64,000 nt of DNA from JBGMEA01 sp964444065 (GTDB taxonomy: Bacteria > Bacillota > Clostridia > Eubacteriales > Anaerofustaceae). The stretch spans positions 21,981 through 85,980 of the forward strand of contig CAYUFL010000001.1 in assembly GCA_964444065.1 (NCBI GenBank), in the 5' to 3' direction. Shown here one piece after another: positions 32,144-41,017 of this stretch. The number at the start of each line of letters is the position of its first letter. The stretch's first letter is position 1. The notes beneath the pieces are model-generated. The model had not been told where the DNA came from. It searched no databases and saw only the letters and a program-made list of their open reading frames with translations. Made by a program: the position numbers and the translations under genes.

Positions 32144-34818
32144 AATACAGTTTCCTTTCCGTTTTCCATTTTTAATTCTTCAATTGCCTGTGCCACCGCT
32201 TCTTCGATACGTCCGTAACTCATTAAAGTGTGAATACCTTTTGCCGTCAGTTTTTCTTTCGGAGACTCTCCGACGCGGATTGCAATGACGCACGCGCAGT
32301 CATCGATGATCTCCAGTATTTTTTCCATTTTGCCTTCCTGTTTGCCGCCGCCTTTTCCGTCACAAAACTCTGCACCGTCACAAAAACGATTCACACTGCG
32401 GCGTTCTTTGAATTTCGTTTTACCGTCACGATATTCGTAAATATAAAAATCCGATGCCTGCCCGAAATGCTGATCGACCATCACACCGCCTTTGGATGCC
32501 ACAGCAACCAGAATCGGTGCATGGGTTTCTTCAAAAACTTGCGGCTCCGCCGCTGCGGCTTTTGTTCCAAGACAGTCATTGTATTTGTACGATTCGTCAT
32601 TGTCCAATGTTCCGACAGCGTCCGCACGGCACTGTCTGCAGTGATACATCTGATTCAGTATCACGCCGCACTCTTTGCGCATCTGTGTTACTTCCTTCAG
32701 GCTGGTCAGCGGCATATGTTCAAAGGCGCTGCCCTCCACAGGAATCATCTGCATAATGTTCGTAATTTCGCAGCCGAGCGATTTCACTTTCTGTACGACT
32801 TTCGGAATATGCTCCTCATTGATGCCTTTGAGCATGACGATATTCACTTTGCAGATCACACCGCCTTCCGCGAGCATTTTCAGCCCAGCCAACTGGTTGG
32901 AAAGCAGAATTGCAGCCGCTGTTTCTCCGGTATAGGTTTCGCCCATATAACTGATATGGTGATATATTTTCGCTCCGATTGCCGGATCCACTGCATTAAT
33001 CGTAATTGTCACATGAGAAACGCCGAGTGCAATCAGATCGTGTGCATACTGCGGAAGCAGCAATCCGTTTGTCGATAAACAGAATGTAACATCCGGATCT
33101 TTTTCTCGGATCAGCTGCAACGTTTCTTTTGTCTTTTCGAATTCCGCCAAAGCATCTCCGGGACCCGCTATGCCGACTACACTCAGATTCGGCATTTTTT
33201 CTTTGATATGCAAATACTTCTCGCAGGCTTCCTGAGGATTGAGTACCTGCGTTGTGACACCCGGACGGCTTTCATTCGGACAATCGAATTTTCGCACACA
33301 GTAATTACACTGAATATTGCACTTCGGCGCGATCGGCAGATGCATGCGCGCATTGCCGGTTCCGCACCCGTTAAAGCAGGGGTGTGTTTCGCTTTTTGCC
33401 GCGTTTCGATCACGGATGCTTTCCGCCGTATGCAGGACGGGTTCGGGCTTGTCACGGTAATATTTATCATATAGTTCGCTTCGGAAACTATGCTCGATCC
33501 CGCTCAGAATCGCATTGGTAATCCGATCGAGCAGTTCCAGCGAACCGTCGTAAAATAACGTCCGTATGCGTTGTCCTCCCACGTGGTCATGAATCGGAAA
33601 TGCACTTCGGATCAGCGGAATATGCAGTTTTTCTTCAATACGTCTGCCATCGGAATTGCCGATCATCACATTTGCTTCGTGGCTCACCGCATATGCTTCG
33701 ATTTTGTCAAAGTCGATATCGTCTGCAATCACGACCTTGTCGATATACCAGTTGCCGGCTACCGTTTTGATTTCTCCTTGAAGCGCTGTCTTTAAGGCTT
33801 CGCATTTCGCTCCCGTTGCGGCGACCACCGGGATCAGTCCGTTTTCCAAACACAGACGCGAAACCGCGTACACAAAATCGGGTTCGCCGAATACGACTGA
33901 TCTTCCCTGCGCATTGTATTTATGAGAATCAACCATCGCATCCAGATATCTGCCGCGCTGTGCTTTGAGCGAATCGGGCAGTATCGCTCCGTTCTCGCTC
34001 AGTATTTTGATCAGCGCATCCGTCGCACGCAGTCCGATGGGAAGTGCGCAACGCACATAAGGCACCCCGTACGTATCGGACAGATATTTTGCGGGAGAAG
34101 CAGTTTCGCTGACAAATGAGGTGAGTTCGATGCTCAGCCGTGATCCTGCCATCATAGCGATATCTTCTATGGATGTCCCGCCTTCCGGCAGACGCTGATA
34201 GACGTCCCGATGCACACCGTCCAGATTGTCCGACAGATCAGGCAGAAGAATATATTCCAGTCCGAACGAATCCAGCATTTGCTTGAGTGCTCTCGTATCG
34301 GCAGGGCTGATCATCCCCGTAATAATATTGATTTTGTTGTGTTTCTCTGTTTTCATTTCAGTGAAAGTGACGATTGCCTTAAGTGCGGCAAAGAAACCTT
34401 CGTATTGTGTTCCCGAATATCCGGAAGACGATACCGGAATAATTTTCACATTCAGTTCGGGATGCATCTCATAAAAGTCTCGGATCATGCGGGGAATATC
34501 CTCCCCGATCGTTTCCGCAAGACAGGTCGTCGCAACGCCGATTACTTCGGGATGATAGAGCGCAATCAGATTTTCCAAACCCTTCATAAGGTTTTTTTCG
34601 CCGCCGAACACCGTGCCTTCTTCCGTCAGAGAGGAGGAGGCGATATCAACCGGCTCGTTATAATGTGTCGCCATGTGTCTGCGGATATAAGTACTGCAAC
34701 CCTGCGAACCATGCAGGAGTGTCATGCAGCCTTTAATCCCGTAAAATGCGCTCACACTGCCCATCGGCATACACATTTTGCAGGGATTCACATTCAGGTT
34801 GACTAAATTCATGCTCAT
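32140..34818 (-). CDS. nifN-B: Nitrogenase cofactor assembly fusion NifN-NifB
   Basis: The 892-residue fusion starts at ATG 34818 behind AGGAGG, ten bases after nifE. Residues 1-430 are NifN (NPCKMCMPMGSVSAFYGIKG, HGSQGCSTYIRRH), the partner of NifE in the FeMo-co scaffold. Residues about 460-770 are NifB, a radical-SAM enzyme with CNIQCNYCVRKFDC that makes the Fe8S9C core. The C-terminal 120 residues form a NifX/NafY-like cofactor-binding domain (VDQHFGQASDFYIYE). The fusion is typical of clostridial nif clusters. No separate nifX is present. Confidence 0.95.
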   Translation of the reverse strand: MSMNLVNLNVNPCKMCMPMGSVSAFYGIKGCMTLLHGSQGCSTYIRRHMATHYNEPVDIASSSLTEEGTVFGGEKNLMKGLENLIALYHPEVIGVATTCLAETIGEDIPRMIRDFYEMHPELNVKIIPVSSSGYSGTQYEGFFAALKAIVTFTEMKTEKHNKINIITGMISPADTRALKQMLDSFGLEYILLPDLSDNLDGVHRDVYQRLPEGGTSIEDIAMMAGSRLSIELTSFVSETASPAKYLSDTYGVPYVRCALPIGLRATDALIKILSENGAILPDSLKAQRGRYLDAMVDSHKYNAQGRSVVFGEPDFVYAVSRLCLENGLIPVVAATGAKCEALKTALQGEIKTVAGNWYIDKVVIADDIDFDKIEAYAVSHEANVMIGNSDGRRIEEKLHIPLIRSAFPIHDHVGGQRIRTLFYDGSLELLDRITNAILSGIEHSFRSELYDKYYRDKPEPVLHTAESIRDRNAAKSETHPCFNGCGTGNARMHLPIAPKCNIQCNYCVRKFDCPNESRPGVTTQVLNPQEACEKYLHIKEKMPNLSVVGIAGPGDALAEFEKTKETLQLIREKDPDVTFCLSTNGLLLPQYAHDLIALGVSHVTITINAVDPAIGAKIYHHISYMGETYTGETAAAILLSNQLAGLKMLAEGGVICKVNIVMLKGINEEHIPKVVQKVKSLGCEITNIMQMIPVEGSAFEHMPLTSLKEVTQMRKECGVILNQMYHCRQCRADAVGTLDNDESYKYNDCLGTKAAAAEPQVFEETHAPILVAVASKGGVMVDQHFGQASDFYIYEYRDGKTKFKERRSVNRFCDGAEFCDGKGGGKQEGKMEKILEIIDDCACVIAIRVGESPKEKLTAKGIHTLMSYGRIEEAVAQAIEELKMENGKETVL

Positions 34819-34828
34819 GACAGACCTC

Positions 34829-36175
34829 CTAGAATTCGGGCGGCGTATTCGCATACTGCCACACCGGGCTGTTGATTGACTGGTTGACTTCATTTGTAAA
34901 ATTGACGACGCCTTCATATCCGGCAAGCGCATGTTTTCTCTCATGGTTGTGATCGCAAAATGCGATGCCCAGCTTATATGCCAGCGGACGTTCTTTCACG
35001 CCTCCGACCAGAATATCCGCTCCTTTTTCTTTCATAAACAGTTCCAGTTCCGCAGGGTTCGCGTCATCCAGAACGATCGTGTCTTGATCCACAAGCTGAC
35101 TGATGACTTCGTAATCGTCGGGTTTGCCTGTCTGTGTTCCGACGACCACGGTCTGTATGCCCATTGAGTTAAACTGACGGATCAGAGAAATTGCTTTGAA
35201 TCCGCCGCCGACGTAAATTGCCGCTTTTTTACCTGCCAGATTTTCGTAATGCGTTTGCGTAAAAGGTTTCAGCAGTTCTTCCTGCTCGGATGTAAATACC
35301 TTTGCCTTTCGTATGCTTTCTTCGTCTCCGACTGCTTCCGCCACCCTCATCAGGGAGGCCGATGTGTCTTCGATACCGAAAAAGCTGACTTTAATAAACG
35401 GAATCCCCATTTCTTCTTCCATGCGCTTGGCAAGGTAGGTCATGGAGCCTGCACACTGCACAAGATTGAGCTGTGCACCCGGTGCTTTGCTGATGCTCTC
35501 GTAGCTCGCATCTCCCGTAATTGTGGAGACAACGTCCACTCCGATTTTCTTCAGATAATTTTTGATAATCCACATTTCTCCCGCAAGATTAAAATCCCCG
35601 AGGATGTTAACCCCGTGTTTTTTCGCCTGCGTTATATGCGGGGTAATGAGGGACATAATCGCGTTGCATGCCATACGATATCCATATGACTTGTTTCCCG
35701 AAAACCCGGGAGATTTAACCGGAATGACGCGTACGCCGTATTTCTGCTCTGCGGCTTTGCAAACCGCTTCGACATCATCGCCGATAACGCCCACAATGCA
35801 GGTCGCATAGACAAAAATGACTTTCGGTTCATGTTTTTCCATCAATTCGTCAATGGCAGCAATCAGTTTTTTTTCTCCGCCGAACACCACATCCTGTTCG
35901 CTCAGATCAGTCGAAAAACTGTTGCGGTACAAATCGCTTCCGCTGGAAAGACTTCCTCGGATGTCCCAGGTATAACTGGCACATCCGATTGGTCCGTGCA
36001 CGATATGGAAGGCATCCGTAATCGGATTGAGCACGACACGCGCGCCGCAATAGACGCACGCTCTTTGGCTGATCGCTCCGGAAAGACTGTCGCTGTCGCA
36101 CTGAATGCTGGAACAACCGCCGTTTCCTGTTTGTATAAATTTCTTTCTTTCTTCCAAAATTCTGTCATCGCTCAT
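34829..36175 (-). CDS. nifE: Nitrogenase cofactor scaffold subunit NifE
   Basis: The 448-residue protein is the alpha-like subunit of the NifEN scaffold where FeMo-cofactor is completed. Its P-cluster-like ligands are visible (RACVYCGARVVL, HGPIGCASYTWDIRG, YATCIVGVIGDDV), as is NLVQCAGSMTYLAKRMEEEM. The cofactor His of NifD is not at the same place, as expected for NifE. It starts at ATG 36175 behind GGGAGG, 38 bases after nifK. Confidence 0.95.
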   Translation of the reverse strand: MSDDRILEERKKFIQTGNGGCSSIQCDSDSLSGAISQRACVYCGARVVLNPITDAFHIVHGPIGCASYTWDIRGSLSSGSDLYRNSFSTDLSEQDVVFGGEKKLIAAIDELMEKHEPKVIFVYATCIVGVIGDDVEAVCKAAEQKYGVRVIPVKSPGFSGNKSYGYRMACNAIMSLITPHITQAKKHGVNILGDFNLAGEMWIIKNYLKKIGVDVVSTITGDASYESISKAPGAQLNLVQCAGSMTYLAKRMEEEMGIPFIKVSFFGIEDTSASLMRVAEAVGDEESIRKAKVFTSEQEELLKPFTQTHYENLAGKKAAIYVGGGFKAISLIRQFNSMGIQTVVVGTQTGKPDDYEVISQLVDQDTIVLDDANPAELELFMKEKGADILVGGVKERPLAYKLGIAFCDHNHERKHALAGYEGVVNFTNEVNQSINSPVWQYANTPPEF

Positions 36176-36213
36176 TGGCTGCCTCCCTCGGCACTGAAAT
36201 TAATATTGTTGCA

Positions 36214-37578
36214 TTACATGACGAGATCCATGTCTTCGTCGGCACACATCCTGTCTTTGTGATCCAGCAGCGCATCGGTGATTTTTTCTACCATGCGCAA
36301 CGCACCTTTGTATCCCACAATCGGGAAATAAGAATGCGCATATCTGTCAAGTACGGGAAAGCCAGCACGAACGAAAGGAATGTCCTCCGCCTTCGCGATC
36401 TGTTTTCCGTAGCTGGTACCGATCAGCAGATCGACCGGGCTGTTTTTAATCCACTGATGAAGTTCAAACAAGTCCGCAGCCGCTTTCGCTTCACAGTCTT
36501 TAACGCCGAATTTTTCGAACAACGCATTTGCGCTGCGCGTGAAGGCTTCACCCGGCGTACCGGTAATCACATATTTCGGGATCATGCCCATTTCCAGTAC
36601 AAGATTCGTCAAACCGAGTACGGTATCGGGATCGCCGAAGATTGCGCATGTTTTCGCGAAATAGTAGAAATGCGCATCCAACATCACATCCACAAGCTGC
36701 CCCCGCTCCTCTTCGAGTGCCGCAGGAACCACCGTCTGGTTGATTTTCGAAAGTTCCATAACAAACTGGTCGGTCGCTTCGATACCGATCGGCAGAGGAA
36801 GCATTTCATAAGGCACTTTACATTTTCTCTGCAGCATATTTGCGGGCTCCAAGCTGGTCAAAAGACCCATCGCCAACACTTTTTCGCAGTCGCCCAGAGA
36901 AATGATTTCGTCCTGCGTCGTACCGCCCTTCGGATACATTTCGTATGTACCTGTCATCGGGGCATCCATCACACCGCTCTGATCCGGGAACATGATATAG
37001 GGCACGCCCATCAGTTCGGTGATTTTTTTGATCTCACGAATATCGCCGGGGTTGACAAATCCGGGGAAAATTCCGATTTTTCCGTTACTTTCTCCGCTTT
37101 TTTGAGACAGGTAGTTGATAAACCCGCTCATCATGTTGTAAAATCCTGTAATATGGGAGCCCACATAACTCGGTGTATTACAGTGAACTACCGTTTTCCC
37201 CTCAGGAAGATCCATATCAAGAATGTAACTGCCGACGTCATCTCCGATCGTTTCGCTCAAACAGGTCGTATGTACGGCAATCATTTCGGGATCATAAATC
37301 TCGAATACATTTTTGACACCGGTTTTCAGATTGCTGCCGCCGCCGAATACCGACGCGCCTTCTGTGAAGGAACTGGTCGATGCGATTGCGGGCTCCTTAA
37401 AATGTCTGGACAAAAATGTGCGGTGATACGATACACACCCCTGTGAACCATGGCTGTGCGGCATACAGGAATGCACGCCCAAAGCGCAATACATTGCCCC
37501 GACCGGCTGACAAGTCTTGCAGGGATTGATTCTGAGTGCGGTTCGCTCCGCGATTTCTTTTGGTGTCAGTTCTAACAT
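36214..37578 (-). CDS. nifK: Nitrogenase MoFe protein beta subunit NifK
   Basis: The 454-residue subunit has the P-cluster ligands in NPCKTCQPVGAMYCALGVHS and SHGSQGCVSYHRTFLSRHF, and HTTCLSETIGDDV. The short length and missing N-terminal extension match the clostridial beta subunit. ATG 37578 follows the NifD stop directly (TAAATG), with AGGAGG inside the end of nifD, so the two subunits are translationally coupled. Confidence 0.96.
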   Translation of the reverse strand: MLELTPKEIAERTALRINPCKTCQPVGAMYCALGVHSCMPHSHGSQGCVSYHRTFLSRHFKEPAIASTSSFTEGASVFGGGSNLKTGVKNVFEIYDPEMIAVHTTCLSETIGDDVGSYILDMDLPEGKTVVHCNTPSYVGSHITGFYNMMSGFINYLSQKSGESNGKIGIFPGFVNPGDIREIKKITELMGVPYIMFPDQSGVMDAPMTGTYEMYPKGGTTQDEIISLGDCEKVLAMGLLTSLEPANMLQRKCKVPYEMLPLPIGIEATDQFVMELSKINQTVVPAALEEERGQLVDVMLDAHFYYFAKTCAIFGDPDTVLGLTNLVLEMGMIPKYVITGTPGEAFTRSANALFEKFGVKDCEAKAAADLFELHQWIKNSPVDLLIGTSYGKQIAKAEDIPFVRAGFPVLDRYAHSYFPIVGYKGALRMVEKITDALLDHKDRMCADEDMDLVM

Positions 37579-39171
37579 TTATGCCTCACCTCCTGCCAGT
37601 GTTGCGGTTAAGGTTGATTTTGTTTTCCATGGCGGCATAACAAACTGCCATACCGGTGTGTAAAGACCCATCGTAATATCTCTGGCAAAATTCATTGCCC
37701 CGTTGAATCCCGAATACGGTCCGCTGTAATCGTAAGAATGCAGCTGCTTGGATACCGTATTTGTTTTTTGGATCGAATATTTGTCTTTTATGCCGGAGAA
37801 GAAAAGATCCGGTTTCAGCAGTCGAATGAACTCGTCCGTTTCAAACTGGTTCAAATCGTCCACAATGATACTACCCGTCTTCATGTCATGAATCATCCCT
37901 CGGTAGTATTCGAGCGGAATCTTGTCTTTGAGTTCTTCGTAGCGCTCCGGACTGAGGAATACTTTGTATTTTTTCGGGTCCGCTTCCACTGTCATGCTTT
38001 CAATGTTTTTATTGTCGGCATCTTCCTTGATGTTCGGAATCACATCCCGTCCTTCGTAGTCATCTCTGTGGGCAAATTCGTACCCGGCAAGCACTGTTGT
38101 TACACCGAAATCTTCAAGCAGTGTCTGATAGTGATGTGCGCGCGATCCGCCGACATAAAGAGCCGCCGTTTTGCCTTCGAGTTTTTCTCTGAAATATACT
38201 CTTGCTTCCGCAATTGCCGCCAGTTCGTCTGCGATCACTTCTTCGGTTCTGGCAGACAGTTCGGCATCTCCGAAAAATTCAGCCATATCCCGAAGCGTCT
38301 GAATCGTTGATTCAATACCGATGAAGTTGACTTTCAGCCAGTTGATGCCGTATTTCACATGCATCATTTCTGCGATGTAGTTGATCGAACGATGGCACAT
38401 CACCAGGTTCAAATCGGCAGTGTGCGCATTTTTCAGCGTTTCATAGCTCCCGTCGCCGGTAAACACAGCCACCACTTCGTACCCGATGCGTTTGAGCAGA
38501 CGTTCCGTTTCCCATCCGTCACCCCCGATATTGTATTCGCCGAGAATATTGACTTTGAAATTTTTGCTTGCCGGCATATCCCCCGTTCCGATGACATGTC
38601 TCATCAGTCCGTTATTTGCGATATGGTGTCCGCCGCTTTGGCTGACGCCTTTGTACCCTTCGCAGCTGAATGCCACACAGGTAATGCCGTATTTCTTTTC
38701 CGCTTCCGACGCGATTGCGTGAATATCATCCCCGATCAGACCCACGGGACAGGTTGAGCAGATTAAAATACACTTGGGGTTGAACAGTTCCATCGCTTCT
38801 TCAATCGCTTTTCGCAGCTTTTTTTCGCCCCCGAACACAATATCGGGCTCTTGCAGATCGGTCGAAAAACAGTACTGAATAAAGTTTTCTCCGCTGTCGG
38901 TCTTCGCTTTGTTGCGTCTCGTTCCCCATGAATAATATCCGCATCCGATCGGTCCGTGTGTCAGTGTCAGCACATCTTTCAGAGGTCCCAGCACAACGCC
39001 CTTGCATCCTGCGTAGCAGCAGCCGCGGTTCGTCATGATCCCGGGTATGGTACGGGTATTGGCTGAGATCTGCAGTTCGTCGGCGCCGTCTTCGACTTGT
39101 ATGATATGTTCTTTTCTGTTTTTATATACTTTCGCTGCGTACTGATCCAGTACTTTATCGCGTTCTTTCAT
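37579..39171 (-). CDS. nifD: Nitrogenase MoFe protein alpha subunit NifD
   Basis: The 530-residue subunit has P-cluster cysteines in NRGCCYAGCKGVVLGPLKDV, HGPIGCGYYSWGTRRN and CSTCPVGLIGDD. The FeMo-cofactor Cys is in LNLVMCHRSINYIAEMMH and the His in LHSYDYSGPYSGFNGAMNFA. An insertion of roughly 50 residues, seen around 360-420, is typical of the clostridial alpha subunit (about 530 residues). It starts at ATG 39171 behind GGAGG. Together with ModABC it indicates a molybdenum enzyme. Confidence 0.96.
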   Translation of the reverse strand: MKERDKVLDQYAAKVYKNRKEHIIQVEDGADELQISANTRTIPGIMTNRGCCYAGCKGVVLGPLKDVLTLTHGPIGCGYYSWGTRRNKAKTDSGENFIQYCFSTDLQEPDIVFGGEKKLRKAIEEAMELFNPKCILICSTCPVGLIGDDIHAIASEAEKKYGITCVAFSCEGYKGVSQSGGHHIANNGLMRHVIGTGDMPASKNFKVNILGEYNIGGDGWETERLLKRIGYEVVAVFTGDGSYETLKNAHTADLNLVMCHRSINYIAEMMHVKYGINWLKVNFIGIESTIQTLRDMAEFFGDAELSARTEEVIADELAAIAEARVYFREKLEGKTAALYVGGSRAHHYQTLLEDFGVTTVLAGYEFAHRDDYEGRDVIPNIKEDADNKNIESMTVEADPKKYKVFLSPERYEELKDKIPLEYYRGMIHDMKTGSIIVDDLNQFETDEFIRLLKPDLFFSGIKDKYSIQKTNTVSKQLHSYDYSGPYSGFNGAMNFARDITMGLYTPVWQFVMPPWKTKSTLTATLAGGEA

Positions 39172-39190
39172 TTGGTATTCGCCTCCTTCG

Positions 39191-39565
39191 CTACAGAATC
39201 GTTTCGCCGGTTCTGACTTGATACGTTTCCGTTACCGGCAGCACGAATATTTTTCCGTCGCCGGGGTTGCCTGTCTGATTTGCATGAATGATTGTTTTCA
39301 CGACAGTGTCCGCATCTTTGTCTTCCACAACGATCGTAAAGAATCGTTTCGGTATGAGTCTTGCGCCTTCCGTCATCGACTCGCCTACGTTGGAGACGGG
39401 AAGTTCACCCGTTTCCATTACGAGTTTGAGCAAATCGGCATTCAGCCCTTTCTTTCCTCTGCCCATGCACGGTCTGCATACGAAAGCGGGAAAGCCTGCT
39501 TTGGCAAGCGCTTCTTTTGTTGTGTTCACTTTATTGACTCGGATAAAAGCCATTACTTCTTTCAT
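39191..39565 (-). CDS. nifI2: PII-like nitrogenase regulator NifI2
   Basis: The 124-residue PII-family protein begins at ATG 39565, where AGGAGGAGG gives the correct start rather than a longer frame. FIRVNKVNTTKEALAKAGFP is the PII beta1-alpha1, ARLIPKRFFTIVVEDKDAD the second ferredoxin-like repeat, and NPGDGKIFVLPVTETYQVRT the PII signature-like C-loop. In archaea NifI1 and NifI2 bind NifDK and switch nitrogenase off when ammonium is added, and 2-oxoglutarate relieves this. Its place between nifH and nifD marks the group found in anaerobes. Confidence 0.93.
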   Translation of the reverse strand: MKEVMAFIRVNKVNTTKEALAKAGFPAFVCRPCMGRGKKGLNADLLKLVMETGELPVSNVGESMTEGARLIPKRFFTIVVEDKDADTVVKTIIHANQTGNPGDGKIFVLPVTETYQVRTGETIL

Positions 39566-39578
39566 GGTTTCCTCCTCC

Positions 39579-39905
39579 TTACAGTCCCTGTTTTCCCGTG
39601 CTGATCGTGTATGCATCCAATACGGGACTGACGAAGATTCTTCCGTCGCCGTAGTTCCCTTTTTCGCCTGTTCGTGCAATGCGCAAAATTACTTTCACAA
39701 CATCGTCTTTTTCATCGTCATTGACGACCATCATCAGCATTTGTTTCGGAATCTCGTCATACTGCACATCGCCTATGACGATCCCTTTTTGTTTGCCGCG
39801 TCCGAACACGTCCGATTTCGTTACTGCAGGAAAGCCTGCCGACATCAATTCTGACAGTACCGCTCCTGCTTTTTCGGGTCTGATAATCGCTCTGATTAAT
39901 ATCAT
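39579..39905 (-). CDS. nifI1: PII-like nitrogenase regulator NifI1
   Basis: The 108-residue PII-family protein begins LIRAIIRPEKAGAVLSELMS and ends GNYGDGRIFVSPVLDAYTIS, matching the ATP/2-oxoglutarate binding PII frame with a short divergent T-loop (FGRGKQKGIVIGDVQYDEI). It acts with NifI2 in ammonium switch-off of nitrogenase by analogy to methanogens. The gene follows nifH by 19 bases and precedes nifI2 by 13, so all are on one message. Confidence 0.93.
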   Translation of the reverse strand: MILIRAIIRPEKAGAVLSELMSAGFPAVTKSDVFGRGKQKGIVIGDVQYDEIPKQMLMMVVNDDEKDDVVKVILRIARTGEKGNYGDGRIFVSPVLDAYTISTGKQGL

Positions 39906-39924
39906 AATTTTCTTCCTCTCTTCC

Positions 39925-40746
39925 TTAAATATCCATTAATCCGTGTTCCATTAAGAGCGCTTCCAGCCGTTCCTGAGAAAGCGGTTTCGGTACAACAAAC
40001 ATATCATTGCCGTCAATTTTCTTTGCCAAAGATCTATATTCATCCGCTTGCCCGCAAGTCGGATCAAATTCTATTACTGTTTTCTTATGAATTTCTGCAC
40101 GCTGTACCATATTGTCTCTGGGTACGAAGTGGATCATCTGGCTGCCGAGCTCTTTCGCAAAAGCGCTGACCAGTTCCGATTCCCCGTCGACTTTTCTGCT
40201 GTTGCAGATAATACCGCCCAATCGGACACCGCCCGTCCTTGCGTATTTCTGCACCCCTTTTGAAATATTGTTTGCTGCATACAGCGCCATCATTTCGCCG
40301 CTGGCTACAATGTAGATTTCCTGTGCTTTTCCTTCACGGATCGGCATTGCAAATCCCCCGCACACAACGTCCCCGAGTACATCGTAAAATACATAGTCCA
40401 AATCCGCTTCATACGCACCGAGCTTTTCCAAAAGCCCGATGGCTGTGATGATACCGCGTCCTGCGCATCCCACACCGGGTTCCGGTCCGCCTGATTCCAC
40501 ACATTTGATATCCGCGAATCCTTTTTTCAATACCAGATCCAGTTCAATGTCTTCCCCTTCTTCTCTGAGGGTATCGAGCACAGTCTGCTGTGCCAATCCT
40601 CCGAGGATCAATCGGGTTGAGTCCGCTTTCGGGTCGCAACCGACGATCATGATTTTGTTTCCCATTTCCCCCAAGCCGGCTGTCAGATTCTGGGTAGTCG
40701 TTGATTTCCCGATCCCGCCTTTTCCATAAATTGCCACTTGTCTCAT
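39925..40746 (-). CDS. nifH: Nitrogenase iron protein NifH
   Basis: The 273-residue Fe protein donates electrons to MoFe protein with ATP hydrolysis. P-loop YGKGGIGKST (residues 7-16), Switch I/II regions GCDPKADSTRL and DVLGDVVCGGFAMPIR, and cluster cysteines in GVGCAGRGI and VVCGGF are all present. Arg in CAGRG is the residue ADP-ribosylated by DraT in some bacteria, though no draT is seen here. It starts at ATG 40746 behind AGGAGG and heads the nif-mod transcription unit, with a consensus sigma-A promoter about 185 bases upstream. Confidence 0.97.
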   Translation of the reverse strand: MRQVAIYGKGGIGKSTTTQNLTAGLGEMGNKIMIVGCDPKADSTRLILGGLAQQTVLDTLREEGEDIELDLVLKKGFADIKCVESGGPEPGVGCAGRGIITAIGLLEKLGAYEADLDYVFYDVLGDVVCGGFAMPIREGKAQEIYIVASGEMMALYAANNISKGVQKYARTGGVRLGGIICNSRKVDGESELVSAFAKELGSQMIHFVPRDNMVQRAEIHKKTVIEFDPTCGQADEYRSLAKKIDGNDMFVVPKPLSQERLEALLMEHGLMDI

Positions 40747-40774
40747 AGTGGTACCTCCTGTTTATAAAATGAAA

Positions 40775-40802
40775 ACGAGATCCTCCCGTAGGAAGACCTC
40801 GT
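40775..40802 (-). promoter_or_regulatory. Leader hairpin with C(UACG)G tetraloop upstream of nifH
   Basis: On the minus strand ACGAGGTCTTCC and GGAGGATCTCGT pair over 12 bp (two G-U) around TACG, a very stable tetraloop, and TTTTCATTTT follows. It lies about 30 bases before the nifH AUG. It can stabilise the message or act as an attenuator. It also partly resembles a terminator. Confidence 0.6.
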
Positions 40803-40885
40803 TGTCTTAACTTTTCATTTATTAAGTATATATGGACTTTTCTTTATTATACAATGTATATATAAATATTATTTTATTTATTTAT

Positions 40886-40901
40886 GTATATTCGTATATT
40901 C
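40886..40901 (-). repeat. Tandem 8-bp repeat in the nifH leader
   Basis: GTATATTC occurs twice in direct succession (plus-strand reading) inside a 130-base almost pure A/T stretch between the nifH promoter and the leader hairpin. It may be a regulator site. It could also be chance in AT-rich DNA. Confidence 0.4.
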
Positions 40902-40929
40902 ACATTATATCATTGATTGTGTGTCTGTG

Positions 40930-40958
40930 ATTATATCAAGTACTCAAAATTTTGTCAA
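40930..40958 (-). promoter_or_regulatory. Sigma-A promoter of the nif operon
   Basis: TTGACA (40953-40958), 17-base spacer, TATAAT (40930-40935) preceded by TGA, read on the minus strand. It is a full-consensus, extended -10 promoter. No -24/-12 sigma-54 element (GG-N10-GC) is evident. Confidence 0.85.
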
Positions 40959-41017
40959 ATCTTTTTTTCATTAAGATAAAAAATTTACACAATACCTGCT
41001 TTGACTTGATCCGACAC

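Noticed and set aside
40747..40930. ANTAR-type antitermination RNA in the nifH leader
   Set aside because: The two hexaloop hairpins that define ANTAR targets are not evident. Only one tetraloop hairpin is clear.
40747..41017. Sigma-54 promoter for nifH
   Set aside because: No GG-N10-GC element was visible, whereas a complete sigma-A promoter is present.
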